Below are positions 30,419-38,947 of a stretch of DNA of 64,000 nucleotides, in pieces. The translations under genes were made by a program, and so were the position numbers. The number at the start of each line of letters is the position of its first letter. Position 1 is the stretch's first letter. This DNA is from Pandoraea terrae (GTDB taxonomy: Bacteria > Pseudomonadota > Gammaproteobacteria > Burkholderiales > Burkholderiaceae). Below the pieces are notes generated by a model. It saw only the letters and a program-made list of their open reading frames with translations. It searched no databases and had not been told where the DNA came from. The stretch lies in NCBI RefSeq assembly GCF_902459695.1, contig NZ_CABPRZ010000006.1, forward strand, positions 62,001 to 126,000. Direction: 5' to 3'.

Positions 30419-31351
30419 ATGAACACGGCATATACGACGGCAATGGTCGCCGCGCCGCTTCGCTCATTGTTGTTCGTCCCCGGTGACAACGAACGCAAGC
30501 TGCACAAAAGTCTGTCTTCCGGCGCGGATGCCTTGATCCTCGATCTGGAGGACTCGGTCGCTCCGTCGCGAACGGCGCTGGCCAGAACAATGGTCCTCGA
30601 CTACTTGCGCAATCGACCAGATCGACGGCGGAAAAAGCTATGGGTGCGCATCAACCCGCTCTCTACCCCGCAGGCCATGCTCGACCTCGCGGTCGTCTCC
30701 GGCGCACCCGACGGCATATTGTTGCCGAAGGTCGACGGGCCGGCCGATATTTCCCGCCTCTCTCATTGTCTTGACGCGCTCGAAGCGCGCGACGGCCTCC
30801 CCCCTGGCGCAATCGGTATCATGCCGGTCGCTACGGAGACGGCCCGTTCGCTGTTTGCGCTGGGCACGTATTCCGGGTGCAGTACCAGGCTGCGCGGACT
30901 CACCTGGGGCGCGGAAGATCTCGCGGCTGCGCTTGGCGCAAGTGCGAATCGGTTGGAAGGCGGACAATACGATTCCGTCTACGCACTCGCCAAAGCACTG
31001 TGTCTCGCAGGCGCAACCGCTGCCAACGTGCAGCCGGTCGATACCATCTGGGCAGACTATCGCGACGGAGAGGGCCTGCGCAACGAAGCCGCTCTGTCGC
31101 GCAGAGCCGGATTCACAGGCAAAATCGCCATCCATCCCGATCAGGTCGATATCATCAACGAAACGTTCTCGCCCACGAAGGCAGAAGTCGATTGGGCAAC
31201 GCGCGTCGTCGATTTGTTCACCGCAAATCCAGGGCTCGGCACGATTGGTCTGGACGGCAAGATGCTGGACATGCCGCACCTCAAGCAAGCCCAGCGAATT
31301 CTTCACACCGCCGCGATTATCGAAAGCCGTTCCGAGACGTCGGTACGTTAA
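30419..31351 (+). CDS. CitE-like HpcH/HpaI aldolase (malyl-/citramalyl-CoA lyase type)
   Basis: A 310-residue TIM-barrel lyase. Signatures are RSLLFVPGDNERKLHKSL, ALILDLEDSVAPSRT, GILLPKVDGPADI, the glutamate-bearing PVATETARSLF, LTWGAEDLAAALGA (metal-binding Glu/Asp) and GKIAIHPDQV. Relatives split malyl-CoA, beta-methylmalyl-CoA or citramalyl-CoA into acetyl- or propionyl-CoA plus a keto acid. ATG 30419 was chosen over a longer frame from 30200, which would overlap maoC by 200 bases. It is convergent with the marR gene, 9 bases apart. Confidence 0.86.
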   Translation: MNTAYTTAMVAAPLRSLLFVPGDNERKLHKSLSSGADALILDLEDSVAPSRTALARTMVLDYLRNRPDRRRKKLWVRINPLSTPQAMLDLAVVSGAPDGILLPKVDGPADISRLSHCLDALEARDGLPPGAIGIMPVATETARSLFALGTYSGCSTRLRGLTWGAEDLAAALGASANRLEGGQYDSVYALAKALCLAGATAANVQPVDTIWADYRDGEGLRNEAALSRRAGFTGKIAIHPDQVDIINETFSPTKAEVDWATRVVDLFTANPGLGTIGLDGKMLDMPHLKQAQRILHTAAIIESRSETSVR

Positions 31352-31360
31352 GTGACGTTG

Positions 31361-31939
31361 TCATATGTCCTCGTCGTCTCGCCATCCGGCTTCCTCGCGA
31401 ATCGCGACGAGATTTCTCTTGACGAGCGCCAGCATTTCAGCGAGTTGCCGGCGCGCATCCCGCGTCAACCCACTCAGGATCCGGTCGCTCATTTGATTGC
31501 TTCTCTCGCGCATCTCGGCGATGAGCCGGGCGCCCTTCGCAGACAAATAGACCCGTTTCGCGCGACGATCGATCTCGTCGGCGCGTCGCTCAACGATGCC
31601 CGCCGACTCCAGCCGATCGACGAGACCGCCAAGCGCCGCCTTGCCGAGCTCCAGGCGGTTGGCCAGTTCAGTCTGAACCATGCCATCGTGACGCGACAGA
31701 TGGGCAAGCACCCACCATTGGGAACGAGTCACGCCGAGTGGCCGCATGAAATCGTCAAACACGGTCCGTCTCAGCCTTGATACGTCATGCATCAAGAAGC
31801 CGAGACGCTGGTCCCAGTTATCGGAATCGACGTATGTAGGCGCCTGTTCGTCGCCAGTGTTGCGCCCACTTTTCAGTTGACGATCTTTCGGTTTCCGCGC
31901 CGCAGACGCGGTGGCCTTCTTTCGAGGCGATACGTTCAA
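31361..31939 (-). CDS. MarR-family regulator
   Basis: 192 residues with a basic, probably unstructured N-terminal tail of about 45 residues, then a winged helix: VTRSQWWVLAHLSRHDGMVQTELAN, LGKAALGGLVDRLESAGIVERR and the wing DRRAKRVYLSAKG. MarR proteins bind palindromes and are usually released by aromatic or CoA-linked ligands. It is the only regulator inside the 29.9-42.2 kb cluster and so is the best candidate for the GTWTGCATGCATAC sites. The start is TTG 31939, with GGGGGAG upstream. A separate imperfect palindrome at 32062 may be its own operator. Confidence 0.88.
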   Translation of the reverse strand: MNVSPRKKATASAARKPKDRQLKSGRNTGDEQAPTYVDSDNWDQRLGFLMHDVSRLRRTVFDDFMRPLGVTRSQWWVLAHLSRHDGMVQTELANRLELGKAALGGLVDRLESAGIVERRADEIDRRAKRVYLSAKGARLIAEMRERSNQMSDRILSGLTRDARRQLAEMLALVKRNLVAIREEAGWRDDEDI

Positions 31940-32061
31940 ATTGCTCCCCCTTTCGGCAGGTCGTCCAATGACACACGGAACATGCTGGCAGCGCCCAGTT
32001 CCCGAGCGTCAGTGTAGCGATCCGCTCTCGTTCGATTACATAAAATAGCCTACGATATAGT

Positions 32062-32081
32062 ATTGTTCCACATTGGACAAT
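32062..32081. promoter_or_regulatory. Imperfect palindrome upstream of marR
   Basis: ATTGTTCCACATTGGACAAT: the arms ATTGTTCC and GGACAAT pair with one bulged base. It lies about 120 bases upstream of the marR TTG start in AT-rich sequence. Size and symmetry suit a MarR autoregulatory operator, but the sequence is unlike the four GTWTGCATGCATAC sites. Confidence 0.4.
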
Positions 32082-32338
32082 CTAATGCGTGGATTCTCGT
32101 TCGCGCGTCACTCCCCGCCTGTCCAGTCTTCCCATCGCTGTCGCACATCGATGTCGATGTCGGCTTCACTGAATACGGCGCTGCCAGGTTCAGTTGGTGC
32201 CAGCATCGACGTGCGAGCTGACGCACTGATCGACATCTCGACACTACCGTTTCGCAAATTGTTCGCCCGTCGCTGGCGAGCGCTGTGTCGCTGTCTTTGA
32301 GGCGCCAACCGGCTGGCTAACCGATGCTTGCCATATCG

Positions 32339-32352
32339 TATGCATGCATACA
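32339..32352. promoter_or_regulatory. Palindromic operator, site 2
   Basis: GTATGCATGCATAC, identical to site 1, between marR and the acyl-CoA dehydrogenase gene. The flanks (CATATC on the left, ATAATTG on the right) differ from site 1, so the match is confined to the palindrome. Confidence 0.75.
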
Positions 32353-32537
32353 TAATTGATCATGCGGCATGGTTTTCCGACGACACGACTCATGCCAGCC
32401 CCAGGCGGCTTAACAGCCTGACCGCGAGGGCAGTCCTTGTCGCAGCACCATGAATCGGACATGCGTGAGGCTTCGGACTCCGCCGGGCGAGTCGATACTG
32501 CCCCTGACGATTCCAACACGAAACGAGACAATTCACT

Positions 32538-33704
32538 ATGAATTTCGATCTGAGCGAAGATCAGCGGGCCATTCAGGCCGCAATCCAGGAGGTGTGCACT
32601 CCGTTCAACGACGACTATTGGCTACAGAGGGATCGTGAAGGCGGCTTCCCCGACGACTTCTACTCGGCGCTGGCCGGTGCCGGCTGGCTGGGTATCGCCA
32701 TGCCCGTCGAATACGGAGGAGCCGGGCTCGGGATCAGCGAAGCCGCGTGCATGATGGAGGCGATCACCTCGACAGGTGCAGGTCTGTCGGGCGCTTCCGC
32801 CGTTCATATGAACGTATTTGGACTTCATCCGGCCGTCGTTCACGGTACCGACGCGCAAAAAGCGCGGTGGCTTCCGCCCATCATCGCAGGTCAGGTCAAG
32901 GCATGTTTCGGCGTCACCGAACCCAATACCGGCCTCAATACGCTCAAGCTCAAGACGACGGCCGTCCGCCGCGGCGATCATTACGTCGTGAACGGACAAA
33001 AGGTCTGGATCTCGACTGCCCAGGTCGCGCACAAGATCATGCTCCTCGCCCGTACCACGCCCATCGGCGAAGTGAAGTCGCCAACCCATGGGTTGAGCCT
33101 GTTTTACACCGATCTCGATCGCAGCAAGATCGAGGTGCGAGAAATTGAGAAACTCGGCCGCAAGGCGGTCGACTCAAACGAACTGTTCATCGACGGACTG
33201 GAAATTCCGCAGGAAGACCTCATCGGTGAAGAGGGGCGGGGATTCGAATACATCCTGCACGGACTCAATCCGGAACGCGTGCTCCTGGCGGCCGAGGCGA
33301 CCGGTCTCGGTAAAGCTGCGCTGCGCCGCGCCAGCGCCTACGCCGGCGAACGGATCGTGTTCGACCGCCCGATCGGCAAAAATCAGGGCATTCAGCATCC
33401 GCTGGCGGAGCGCTGGGTCGACCTCGAAGCCGGCACGCTCCTCTATCAGCGGGCGGCCTGGTTGTACGACCAGGGCCGCTCATGCGGTGCCGAAGCGAAT
33501 GCCGCGAAATTCTTTTGCGCGGAAGCCGGCTTCCGTGCGTGCGAGACCGCGGTATTGACGCACGGGGGCTTTGGCTATGCGAAGGAGTATCACGTCGAAC
33601 GCTACTTCCGCGAAGCGATGCTGCCACGTATCGCCCCAATTTCACCGCAATTGATCCTGTCGTTCATCGCGGAGAAGGTTCTCAATCTGCCGAAGTCTTA
33701 TTGA
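32538..33704 (+). CDS. Acyl-CoA dehydrogenase
   Basis: A 388-residue FAD enzyme of the acyl-CoA dehydrogenase superfamily. The N-terminal domain contains GGAGLGISEAACMMEAI; the middle domain has CFGVTEPNTGLNTLKLKT and NGQKVWISTAQVA; the C-terminal domain has FDRPIGKNQGIQHPLAERW and THGGFGYAKEYHVERYFRE, ending RIAPISPQLILSFIAEKVL. It introduces a 2,3-double bond into an acyl-CoA and would pass electrons to an ETF such as EtfBA at 7.1-8.9 kb. The acyl chain is unknown. Convergent with the AAHS transporter, with a strong hairpin between. Confidence 0.93.
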   Translation: MNFDLSEDQRAIQAAIQEVCTPFNDDYWLQRDREGGFPDDFYSALAGAGWLGIAMPVEYGGAGLGISEAACMMEAITSTGAGLSGASAVHMNVFGLHPAVVHGTDAQKARWLPPIIAGQVKACFGVTEPNTGLNTLKLKTTAVRRGDHYVVNGQKVWISTAQVAHKIMLLARTTPIGEVKSPTHGLSLFYTDLDRSKIEVREIEKLGRKAVDSNELFIDGLEIPQEDLIGEEGRGFEYILHGLNPERVLLAAEATGLGKAALRRASAYAGERIVFDRPIGKNQGIQHPLAERWVDLEAGTLLYQRAAWLYDQGRSCGAEANAAKFFCAEAGFRACETAVLTHGGFGYAKEYHVERYFREAMLPRIAPISPQLILSFIAEKVLNLPKSY

Positions 33705-33724
33705 CACCCTCACGACGGGAAGGT

Positions 33725-33755
33725 GGCGCTTCCGGAAGCATGTGCCGGAAGCGCC
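33725..33755. terminator. Hairpin between convergent acyl-CoA dehydrogenase and permease genes
   Basis: GGCGCTTCCGG (33725-33735) and CCGGAAGCGCC (33745-33755) pair perfectly over 11 bases with a 9-base loop, in the 56-base gap between two convergent stops. There is no T-tract on either side, but location and stability suggest a bidirectional transcription barrier. Confidence 0.6.
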
Positions 33756-33760
33756 CCCCC

Positions 33761-35140
33761 TTAAACAATCTCCGACATCATTGCCCCCGCGTCAGGCGAG
33801 CGACGGTCTTCCGACAAGCGGCGCGCACAGGCACGCTTCAGAAGCAATCCCACCACTTGCAATCCCGTCGGCACCATCATCAACCAGACCAGCACCATTC
33901 CGACCGCCATGCCCTGCCGCAGCAATGCGGCCGCAACTATCGGCCCGAGCAATCCGCCGAATCGCCCTACACCGTTCATCCATGAAATCCCAGCCGTACG
34001 GCCGTCAGGCGAATAGGTCGACGCGGCGAGCGCGAACATCGAAGAAATTGTGCCGATCGTACAAAATCCGGCGGCGAAGGCGCTGATCGGCAAATAGGCG
34101 GGCTGATTGATCTGATACGCCATGACCCCGCCCAGTACGACGCCTGTCGACAGGCCGATCACGAGTACCATGTGCTGCTCGAACCGGTCCATCAGCCATC
34201 CGAACAGCAGCGCCCCGAAAATGGCGCCCGTCACCAGCAGGCTCGTGATCAGCGCCCCCTCCCGAATGCTCATGCCGTTTTCACGCAGCATGGTCGGCAG
34301 CCAGCTCATCATCACGTAGTACACCACTACGCCAAGAAAATAGATGCTCCACAGCATGAGCGTAGAAAGCCGCATCCTCCGGGACAGGATCACCTTCAAT
34401 TCATTCGATTGCTTGTGATCGGCGCCATCGACTCGAACCGTGAAGCGCGCACCATCGAGCGACGCCGTGCGATCGATCTTCCGCAATACGCGAGCAACCT
34501 GGCGGGCCGGTCGATGCTTTAACACCATGTACTGCAACGGTTCCGGCAAATGCACGAGGCATATCACTGCCAGCACCAGCGGGGCGACGCCGCCGATCAG
34601 AAAAACGATCTGCCACCCATGCGTTGGCATCAAGGCGGCCGCCACCCAACCGCAAATCACGGCGCCGGCATAGGTTCCGCATACCGTCACGCTGGTGAGC
34701 AACGCGCGCACGCGCTGTGGCGAATACTCGTGGGTCAGCACGACGCTGATGGGGACGGCAGCGCCGATACCGCATCCGGTGAAGAACCGCAACACCCCGA
34801 GCATCACCGGGTCGCGCGCGTAAGCCGACGCGATCGTGCACAGCGCGTAGATCAGTAACGCGCTGATCAGCACCTTCTTCGGGGACAGGTAATCGGTCAG
34901 TACGCCATTGAGAAGCGCACCTGCCGCCATGCCGAAGACACCTGCACTCACGATCACGCCAAACACCGATTTGTCTATTTGCCACTGCTCGATGATGAGC
35001 GGCGCGGAGTAGCCGATGGCAGCGACATCGTAAACGTCGACGACCATAAGCAGCACACAGACGACGACGATCGACCACTGGAAGGCGGAAATTCTTCTGG
35101 CGTTGACATACTCCTGAACGTCGATCAAACGATCTGACAC
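33761..35140 (-). CDS. MFS transporter, aromatic acid:H+ symporter (AAHS) type
   Basis: A 459-residue permease with 12 predicted membrane helices. The AAHS hallmark DVYDVAAIGYSAPLI in helix 1 carries the acidic residues needed for transport. The loop 2-3 motif appears as NGVLTDYLSPKKVLI, and GWLMDRFEQH is its repeat in the second half. It likely imports the organic acid degraded by the surrounding cluster, though AAHS members also take non-aromatic acids. The start is GTG 35140 with AGGAG upstream. It shares operator site 3 with the divergent hydrolase unit. Confidence 0.88.
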   Translation of the reverse strand: MSDRLIDVQEYVNARRISAFQWSIVVVCVLLMVVDVYDVAAIGYSAPLIIEQWQIDKSVFGVIVSAGVFGMAAGALLNGVLTDYLSPKKVLISALLIYALCTIASAYARDPVMLGVLRFFTGCGIGAAVPISVVLTHEYSPQRVRALLTSVTVCGTYAGAVICGWVAAALMPTHGWQIVFLIGGVAPLVLAVICLVHLPEPLQYMVLKHRPARQVARVLRKIDRTASLDGARFTVRVDGADHKQSNELKVILSRRMRLSTLMLWSIYFLGVVVYYVMMSWLPTMLRENGMSIREGALITSLLVTGAIFGALLFGWLMDRFEQHMVLVIGLSTGVVLGGVMAYQINQPAYLPISAFAAGFCTIGTISSMFALAASTYSPDGRTAGISWMNGVGRFGGLLGPIVAAALLRQGMAVGMVLVWLMMVPTGLQVVGLLLKRACARRLSEDRRSPDAGAMMSEIV

Positions 35141-35504
35141 GATGGATCTCCTTTTGTGACGGTTATGGCAAGTGTGTCGCGCGCCGGGACAGGGAGCAGC
35201 TTGCCGCCGAGGCTGTAGGGCGTTGACTTGTTCGCGATTTTGTCTTGATCTCGCGATGCAGGCACGCGGGCACGGAAATTGACTTCAAATGTCACCCGGT
35301 TGTGTATGTCCGGGCTATTGATCGCCTCCAGATTTATGTTCATCTTGACCGGACCAGTGCGGCTAAACAGGGGCCGACGACAAGGTTTATTATTGTTTGC
35401 ATGCATACTATATTGTGCAATACAATCTACCAAACTAAAGCCATGGTTTTCCCGGTGCACGCTCATCGCGGAGGAAGTACTTGGCTCTTCCGGAGACAGC
35501 CGTA
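35141..35504. other. Divergent promoter region, permease / hydrolase
   Basis: About 360 bases with no supported gene. It holds operator site 3 and an AT-rich stretch TATTATTG...TATATTGTG around it that probably contains the plus-strand promoter. Confidence 0.5.
35395..35408. promoter_or_regulatory. Palindromic operator, site 3
   Basis: GTTTGCATGCATAC, one base different from sites 1 and 2 and identical to site 4. It is followed by TATATTG and then a further half-site TGCAATAC. The same palindrome, 7-base spacer and half-site are seen at site 4 (TGCGATAC). It lies 96 bases before the hydrolase ATG. Confidence 0.75.
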
Positions 35505-36488
35505 ATGCCGTTGCATCCCGTCTTTCAGCACTTGATTCAGCTAGCGCAAAGCGCCGGTCGGCCGGCTATCGCCGATTGCACACCACCGCAATTGCGTGCC
35601 AGTCTGGACGGCTCGAGGGCCGCGCTTGGGCCGGGGCCCGCAGTCGGCTCTGTGACAGAGATGCACGTGCCCACCCGGTCGGGATCGGTACCGGCGCGCC
35701 TTTATCGTCCGACGGATCGTGCCAAGGGGCTCATCGTGTATTTTCATGGCGGCGGCTGGGTGTGCGGCAGTCTCGACTACTACGACGGCCTCGCCCGCGA
35801 GCTCGTCCATCACAGCAGTTGCGCGCTTCTGCTCGTCGACTACCGCCTCGCGCCGGAGCATCGTTTTCCGGCCGGACTGGACGATGCCGAAGACGCCATC
35901 GCGTGGAGTTTCGCGGCACGCGAACGCCTCGCCGGCGATGCGGTGCCCTTCGTCGTCGGAGGAGACAGCGCAGGCGGCAACTTGGCAATCGTCGCGCTCG
36001 CCGCGTTGCGTCAGCGCGTGTCGTGCGCGTTGCAATTCCTGCTCTATCCAGTCACCGACGCCGATTTCGAACGCGACAGTTACCGCCTGTGCTCGGACGG
36101 CATGCCGCTCACTCGAGCCGACATGCGCTGGTTTTTCGAACACTACGCACCGCCCGGGCTGTGGCTCACCCCTCGTATTTCGCCCGTGCGGGCCGACGAC
36201 CTCTCGGGCATGCCGCCCACCTGGATCGCGACGGCTGAATACGACGTGCTGCGTGACGAAGGCGAGGACTATGCGCGTCGCCTGGCCGAGGCAGGTGTCA
36301 TGGTTCAGTTGCACCGCGCGGCCGGCATGACGCACGGCTTTGCCCATTTCGCCAATTTGGTTCCGCCTGTCTCCGAGCTGTTGCAACAGCTCGGACAGCA
36401 CGTCACCTCGCAATGCGAGGACGCCTCGCTGCCTGCCCCCGATTCTCTCCCTACTCAAGAACCGCGAAATGACGCCAGAAACACCTGA
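35505..36488 (+). CDS. Alpha/beta hydrolase, hormone-sensitive-lipase (family IV) type
   Basis: About 327 residues. The oxyanion-hole HGGG is at residues 81-84 (YFHGGGWVCGS), the nucleophile elbow GDSAGG at 153-158 (Ser155), the acid lies in ATAEYDVLRDEG, and the His in AAGMTHGFAHF. The family hydrolyses esters of short acyl chains and some lactones. ATG 35505 (MPLHPVF) with GGAGAC upstream is preferred to the in-frame TTG at 35481. It starts a plus-strand unit continuing to the CoA-transferase and BKACE genes, and may release the free acid that is then CoA-activated. Confidence 0.88.
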   Translation: MPLHPVFQHLIQLAQSAGRPAIADCTPPQLRASLDGSRAALGPGPAVGSVTEMHVPTRSGSVPARLYRPTDRAKGLIVYFHGGGWVCGSLDYYDGLARELVHHSSCALLLVDYRLAPEHRFPAGLDDAEDAIAWSFAARERLAGDAVPFVVGGDSAGGNLAIVALAALRQRVSCALQFLLYPVTDADFERDSYRLCSDGMPLTRADMRWFFEHYAPPGLWLTPRISPVRADDLSGMPPTWIATAEYDVLRDEGEDYARRLAEAGVMVQLHRAAGMTHGFAHFANLVPPVSELLQQLGQHVTSQCEDASLPAPDSLPTQEPRNDARNT

Positions 36489-36651
36489 TCAGGCGCCTAT
36501 CGGGACATCTGCCGGAATGTCGCCGGAGCTGGCTACACCGGGTTCCGGTTCGGATAGGCCACGGTTCACGCTCGCGCGCCGGGTTGCAGCGCCACGGCGC
36601 TTTCGTTGAACAGGGCAACAATCAAATTTCCGATGTGAAGGAGACAACCGA

Positions 36652-37872
36652 ATGAGTCGAACGCCTGTCGAGGGCATCAAGGTTCTTGACCTTTCCAAGG
36701 TCTTGGCGGGACCGCTGTGCGCCCAGTATCTAGGCGACATGGGGGCCGATGTCATCAAAATTGAGGCGCCGGACGGCGACGAAACGCGCGGTTGGCCGCC
36801 GTTTCGCTCAAGCGACCGCTCGCCGCCAACGGGCACGGTCTTCCTGAGCGCGAATCGCAACAAACGCAGCCTCATCGTCGATCTCCGCAATCCAGATGGC
36901 CAAGCAGTCATTCACCGGCTTGCCGCCAACGCCGACGTTGTGATCTGCAGCTTCGGCCCCGGCGTCGCACAACGGCTCAATGTAGATGAGTCGACCCTTC
37001 GCCGACTCAATCCGCGTTTGGTGTATTGCAACATCTCAGGCTTCGGGCCCAGCGGGCCGATGCGCGATGACAAGGGATATGACGTTATCCTTCAAGCGTT
37101 CTCCGGCATGCTGTCCATCACCGGAGAGCCCAACGGTCCTGCAGTACGCAGTCCGTTCTCGCCAGTCGACCAGGCGACTGGCCTGCACGCGTTGATCGGC
37201 ATCCTCGCCGCACTCCTGGAACGTGGCAGGAGTGGCGAAGGCGGTCTCGTCGAGGTATCGCTGTTCGACTCGGCGATCGGCTTTCTCGGTTATTACCTGC
37301 AAGCCTTCTGGGAGCGAGGTACGGAACCGGTGAAGCCTGGATCGGGCCACGAATCGCTTTGTCCATATGAAACCTTCGACACGGCAGACCACCCTCTGAT
37401 ACTGGGCGTCGCAAACGACGCGTTGTGGAAGAAATTTTGTGCGATTGTCGGGCTCGAATCGAGCGTTGACGATCCGCGATTTCGCACCAACGCCGATCGC
37501 GTTGCTCACCGGGCGGAAACCGTCGCGCTGGTAAGCGCGGTCCTCGTCACGCGCGACCGCAACACCTGGCTCACCCTGCTTGGTCAAGCCGGCATTCCAT
37601 GCTCCCCGATCCATTCGCTGGCGGAAATCTCGGTGCATCCGCATACGCTGGCGAGCGGCATCGTCTACAGCTACGACGATCCGCTGCGCGGCGAACTCCG
37701 CGGCGTGTCGCAACCGATCCGGTTCGACGGAGAACGCACGCAGCAGCGGCGCCCACCGCCTCAGCATGGTCAGCACGGCCGGGAAATCCTCGCAGAAGCG
37801 GCCTACAGCGATGCCGAAATCGACGCACTATCCGCATCCGCCGCCGTTCGCCTGCCAGCATCTGCCACCTGA
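36652..37872 (+). CDS. CoA-transferase family III (CaiB/BaiF)
   Basis: A 406-residue class III CoA-transferase. Motifs are VLDLSKVLAGPLCAQYLGDMGADVIKIE, NRNKRSLIVDL, GYDVILQAFSGM and the putative nucleophile Asp173 in SPVDQATGLHA. It moves CoA between an acyl-CoA donor (often succinyl-CoA) and a carboxylic acid. In this cluster it probably activates the substrate acid before the acyl-CoA dehydrogenase, MaoC and CitE steps. AAGGAGA precedes the ATG. The 163-base gap after the hydrolase holds a 46-codon frame starting at 36469 that I could not recognise. Confidence 0.9.
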   Translation: MSRTPVEGIKVLDLSKVLAGPLCAQYLGDMGADVIKIEAPDGDETRGWPPFRSSDRSPPTGTVFLSANRNKRSLIVDLRNPDGQAVIHRLAANADVVICSFGPGVAQRLNVDESTLRRLNPRLVYCNISGFGPSGPMRDDKGYDVILQAFSGMLSITGEPNGPAVRSPFSPVDQATGLHALIGILAALLERGRSGEGGLVEVSLFDSAIGFLGYYLQAFWERGTEPVKPGSGHESLCPYETFDTADHPLILGVANDALWKKFCAIVGLESSVDDPRFRTNADRVAHRAETVALVSAVLVTRDRNTWLTLLGQAGIPCSPIHSLAEISVHPHTLASGIVYSYDDPLRGELRGVSQPIRFDGERTQQRRPPPQHGQHGREILAEAAYSDAEIDALSASAAVRLPASAT

Positions 37873-37928
37873 GCGCACATCCTAGCCGGCTCATTCGCCA
37901 TCAACAACCACTTCCATAAGGAATCCAT

Positions 37929-38858
37929 ATGTCACGTCGAAAAGTCATTATCAGTTGCGCGATCACTGGTTCGATCCATACCCCGTCGATGTCGCCTTAT
38001 CTGCCCGTCACCGCGGAAGAAATCGCCGACTCCGCAGTTGACGCAGCGAAGGCTGGCGCGGCAATCGTGCACCTGCATGCACGTGATCCATCGAACGGCA
38101 AGCCCGATCAACGCCCCGAAGCATTCGCGCCGTTTCTCGAGAGCATCAAGCATCGCAGCGATGTCGTCATCAACCTGACGACCGGTGGTTCGCCGTACAT
38201 GTCGGTACAGGAGCGCATCCAGCCCGCTCGCGTGTTCGAGCCCGAAATCGCGTCGATGAACATCGGCACGATGGGCTTCGGACTATTCCCGATGCTCAAC
38301 CGCTTCAAGGAATTCAAGCACGATTGGGAACGCCCGTATCTCGAGGGGAGCAGAGATCTCGTATTTCGCAACACCTACGGCGACATCGAAGTAGCACTTG
38401 ATACGCTGACGCCCAGCGGTACACGCTTCGAATTCGAATGCTACGACACTGCGCATCTGTACAACCTCGCTCACTTCGCCGATCGAGGCATGGTCAAGCC
38501 GCCGTTCTTCGTGCAAACCGTGTTCGGTCTCCTGGGCGGAATCGGCGCGCACCCCGAAGACGTGATGCACATGAAGCGCACTGCAGACCGACTGTTGGGC
38601 AAGGATTACCATTGGTCGGTGCTCGGCGCCGGCCGCAACCAGATGTCAGTTGCCGCAATGGCCGCGTCCATGGGTGGACACGTGCGTGTGGGGCTCGAGG
38701 ACAGCCTGTGGATTGGCGCGGGGCAACTCGCGCGCAGCAATGCTGAACAGGTGCTTAAAGTCCGCGAGATCATCGAGGGCCTCGGTCGCGAGGTCGCCAC
38801 GCCGGACGAAGCCCGGGAAATCCTGCAGTTGAAGGGGCGCGACAAAGTCGCGTTCTAA
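37929..38858 (+). CDS. Beta-keto acid cleavage enzyme (BKACE, DUF849)
   Basis: 309 residues with the BKACE zinc-site motif IVHLHARDPSNGKPDQ, then INLTTGG, RFEFECYDTAHLYNLAHF, and the catalytic region MGGHVRVGLEDSLW. The family condenses a beta-keto acid with acetyl-CoA to give acetoacetate and a shortened acyl-CoA. Founding members act on 3-keto-5-aminohexanoate or dehydrocarnitine; many others have unknown beta-keto substrates. AAGGAA lies upstream, and the gene is 56 bases after the CoA-transferase. Its substrate is likely produced by one of the cluster's SDRs. Confidence 0.9.
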   Translation: MSRRKVIISCAITGSIHTPSMSPYLPVTAEEIADSAVDAAKAGAAIVHLHARDPSNGKPDQRPEAFAPFLESIKHRSDVVINLTTGGSPYMSVQERIQPARVFEPEIASMNIGTMGFGLFPMLNRFKEFKHDWERPYLEGSRDLVFRNTYGDIEVALDTLTPSGTRFEFECYDTAHLYNLAHFADRGMVKPPFFVQTVFGLLGGIGAHPEDVMHMKRTADRLLGKDYHWSVLGAGRNQMSVAAMAASMGGHVRVGLEDSLWIGAGQLARSNAEQVLKVREIIEGLGREVATPDEAREILQLKGRDKVAF

Positions 38859-38947
38859 TGCTGCCGGCGCGGCGCGCGCACGCGGCGATCGGCCATCTCA
38901 AGCCGTCTCCGCGCGCGCCGTCGGCCGTGCCGAATCGCGCCGACTCG

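Larger units (their letters stand above)
31940..32537. other. Divergent regulatory region, marR / acyl-CoA dehydrogenase
   Basis: About 600 bases without a recognisable gene. Short reading frames here have no family likeness. It contains an imperfect palindrome near marR (32062-32081) and operator site 2 (32339-32352), 186 bases before the acyl-CoA dehydrogenase start. It is unusually long for this compact cluster, so a lost small gene is possible. Confidence 0.5.

Noticed and set aside
32073-32300. 75-codon frame between marR and the acyl-CoA dehydrogenase
   Set aside because: It has no ribosome-binding site or recognisable motif and overlaps an equally open antisense frame. The region is better read as regulatory.
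36469-36609. 46-codon frame overlapping the hydrolase stop
   Set aside because: There is no family resemblance, and its Pro/Arg-rich composition looks like chance. It was left out as a gene.
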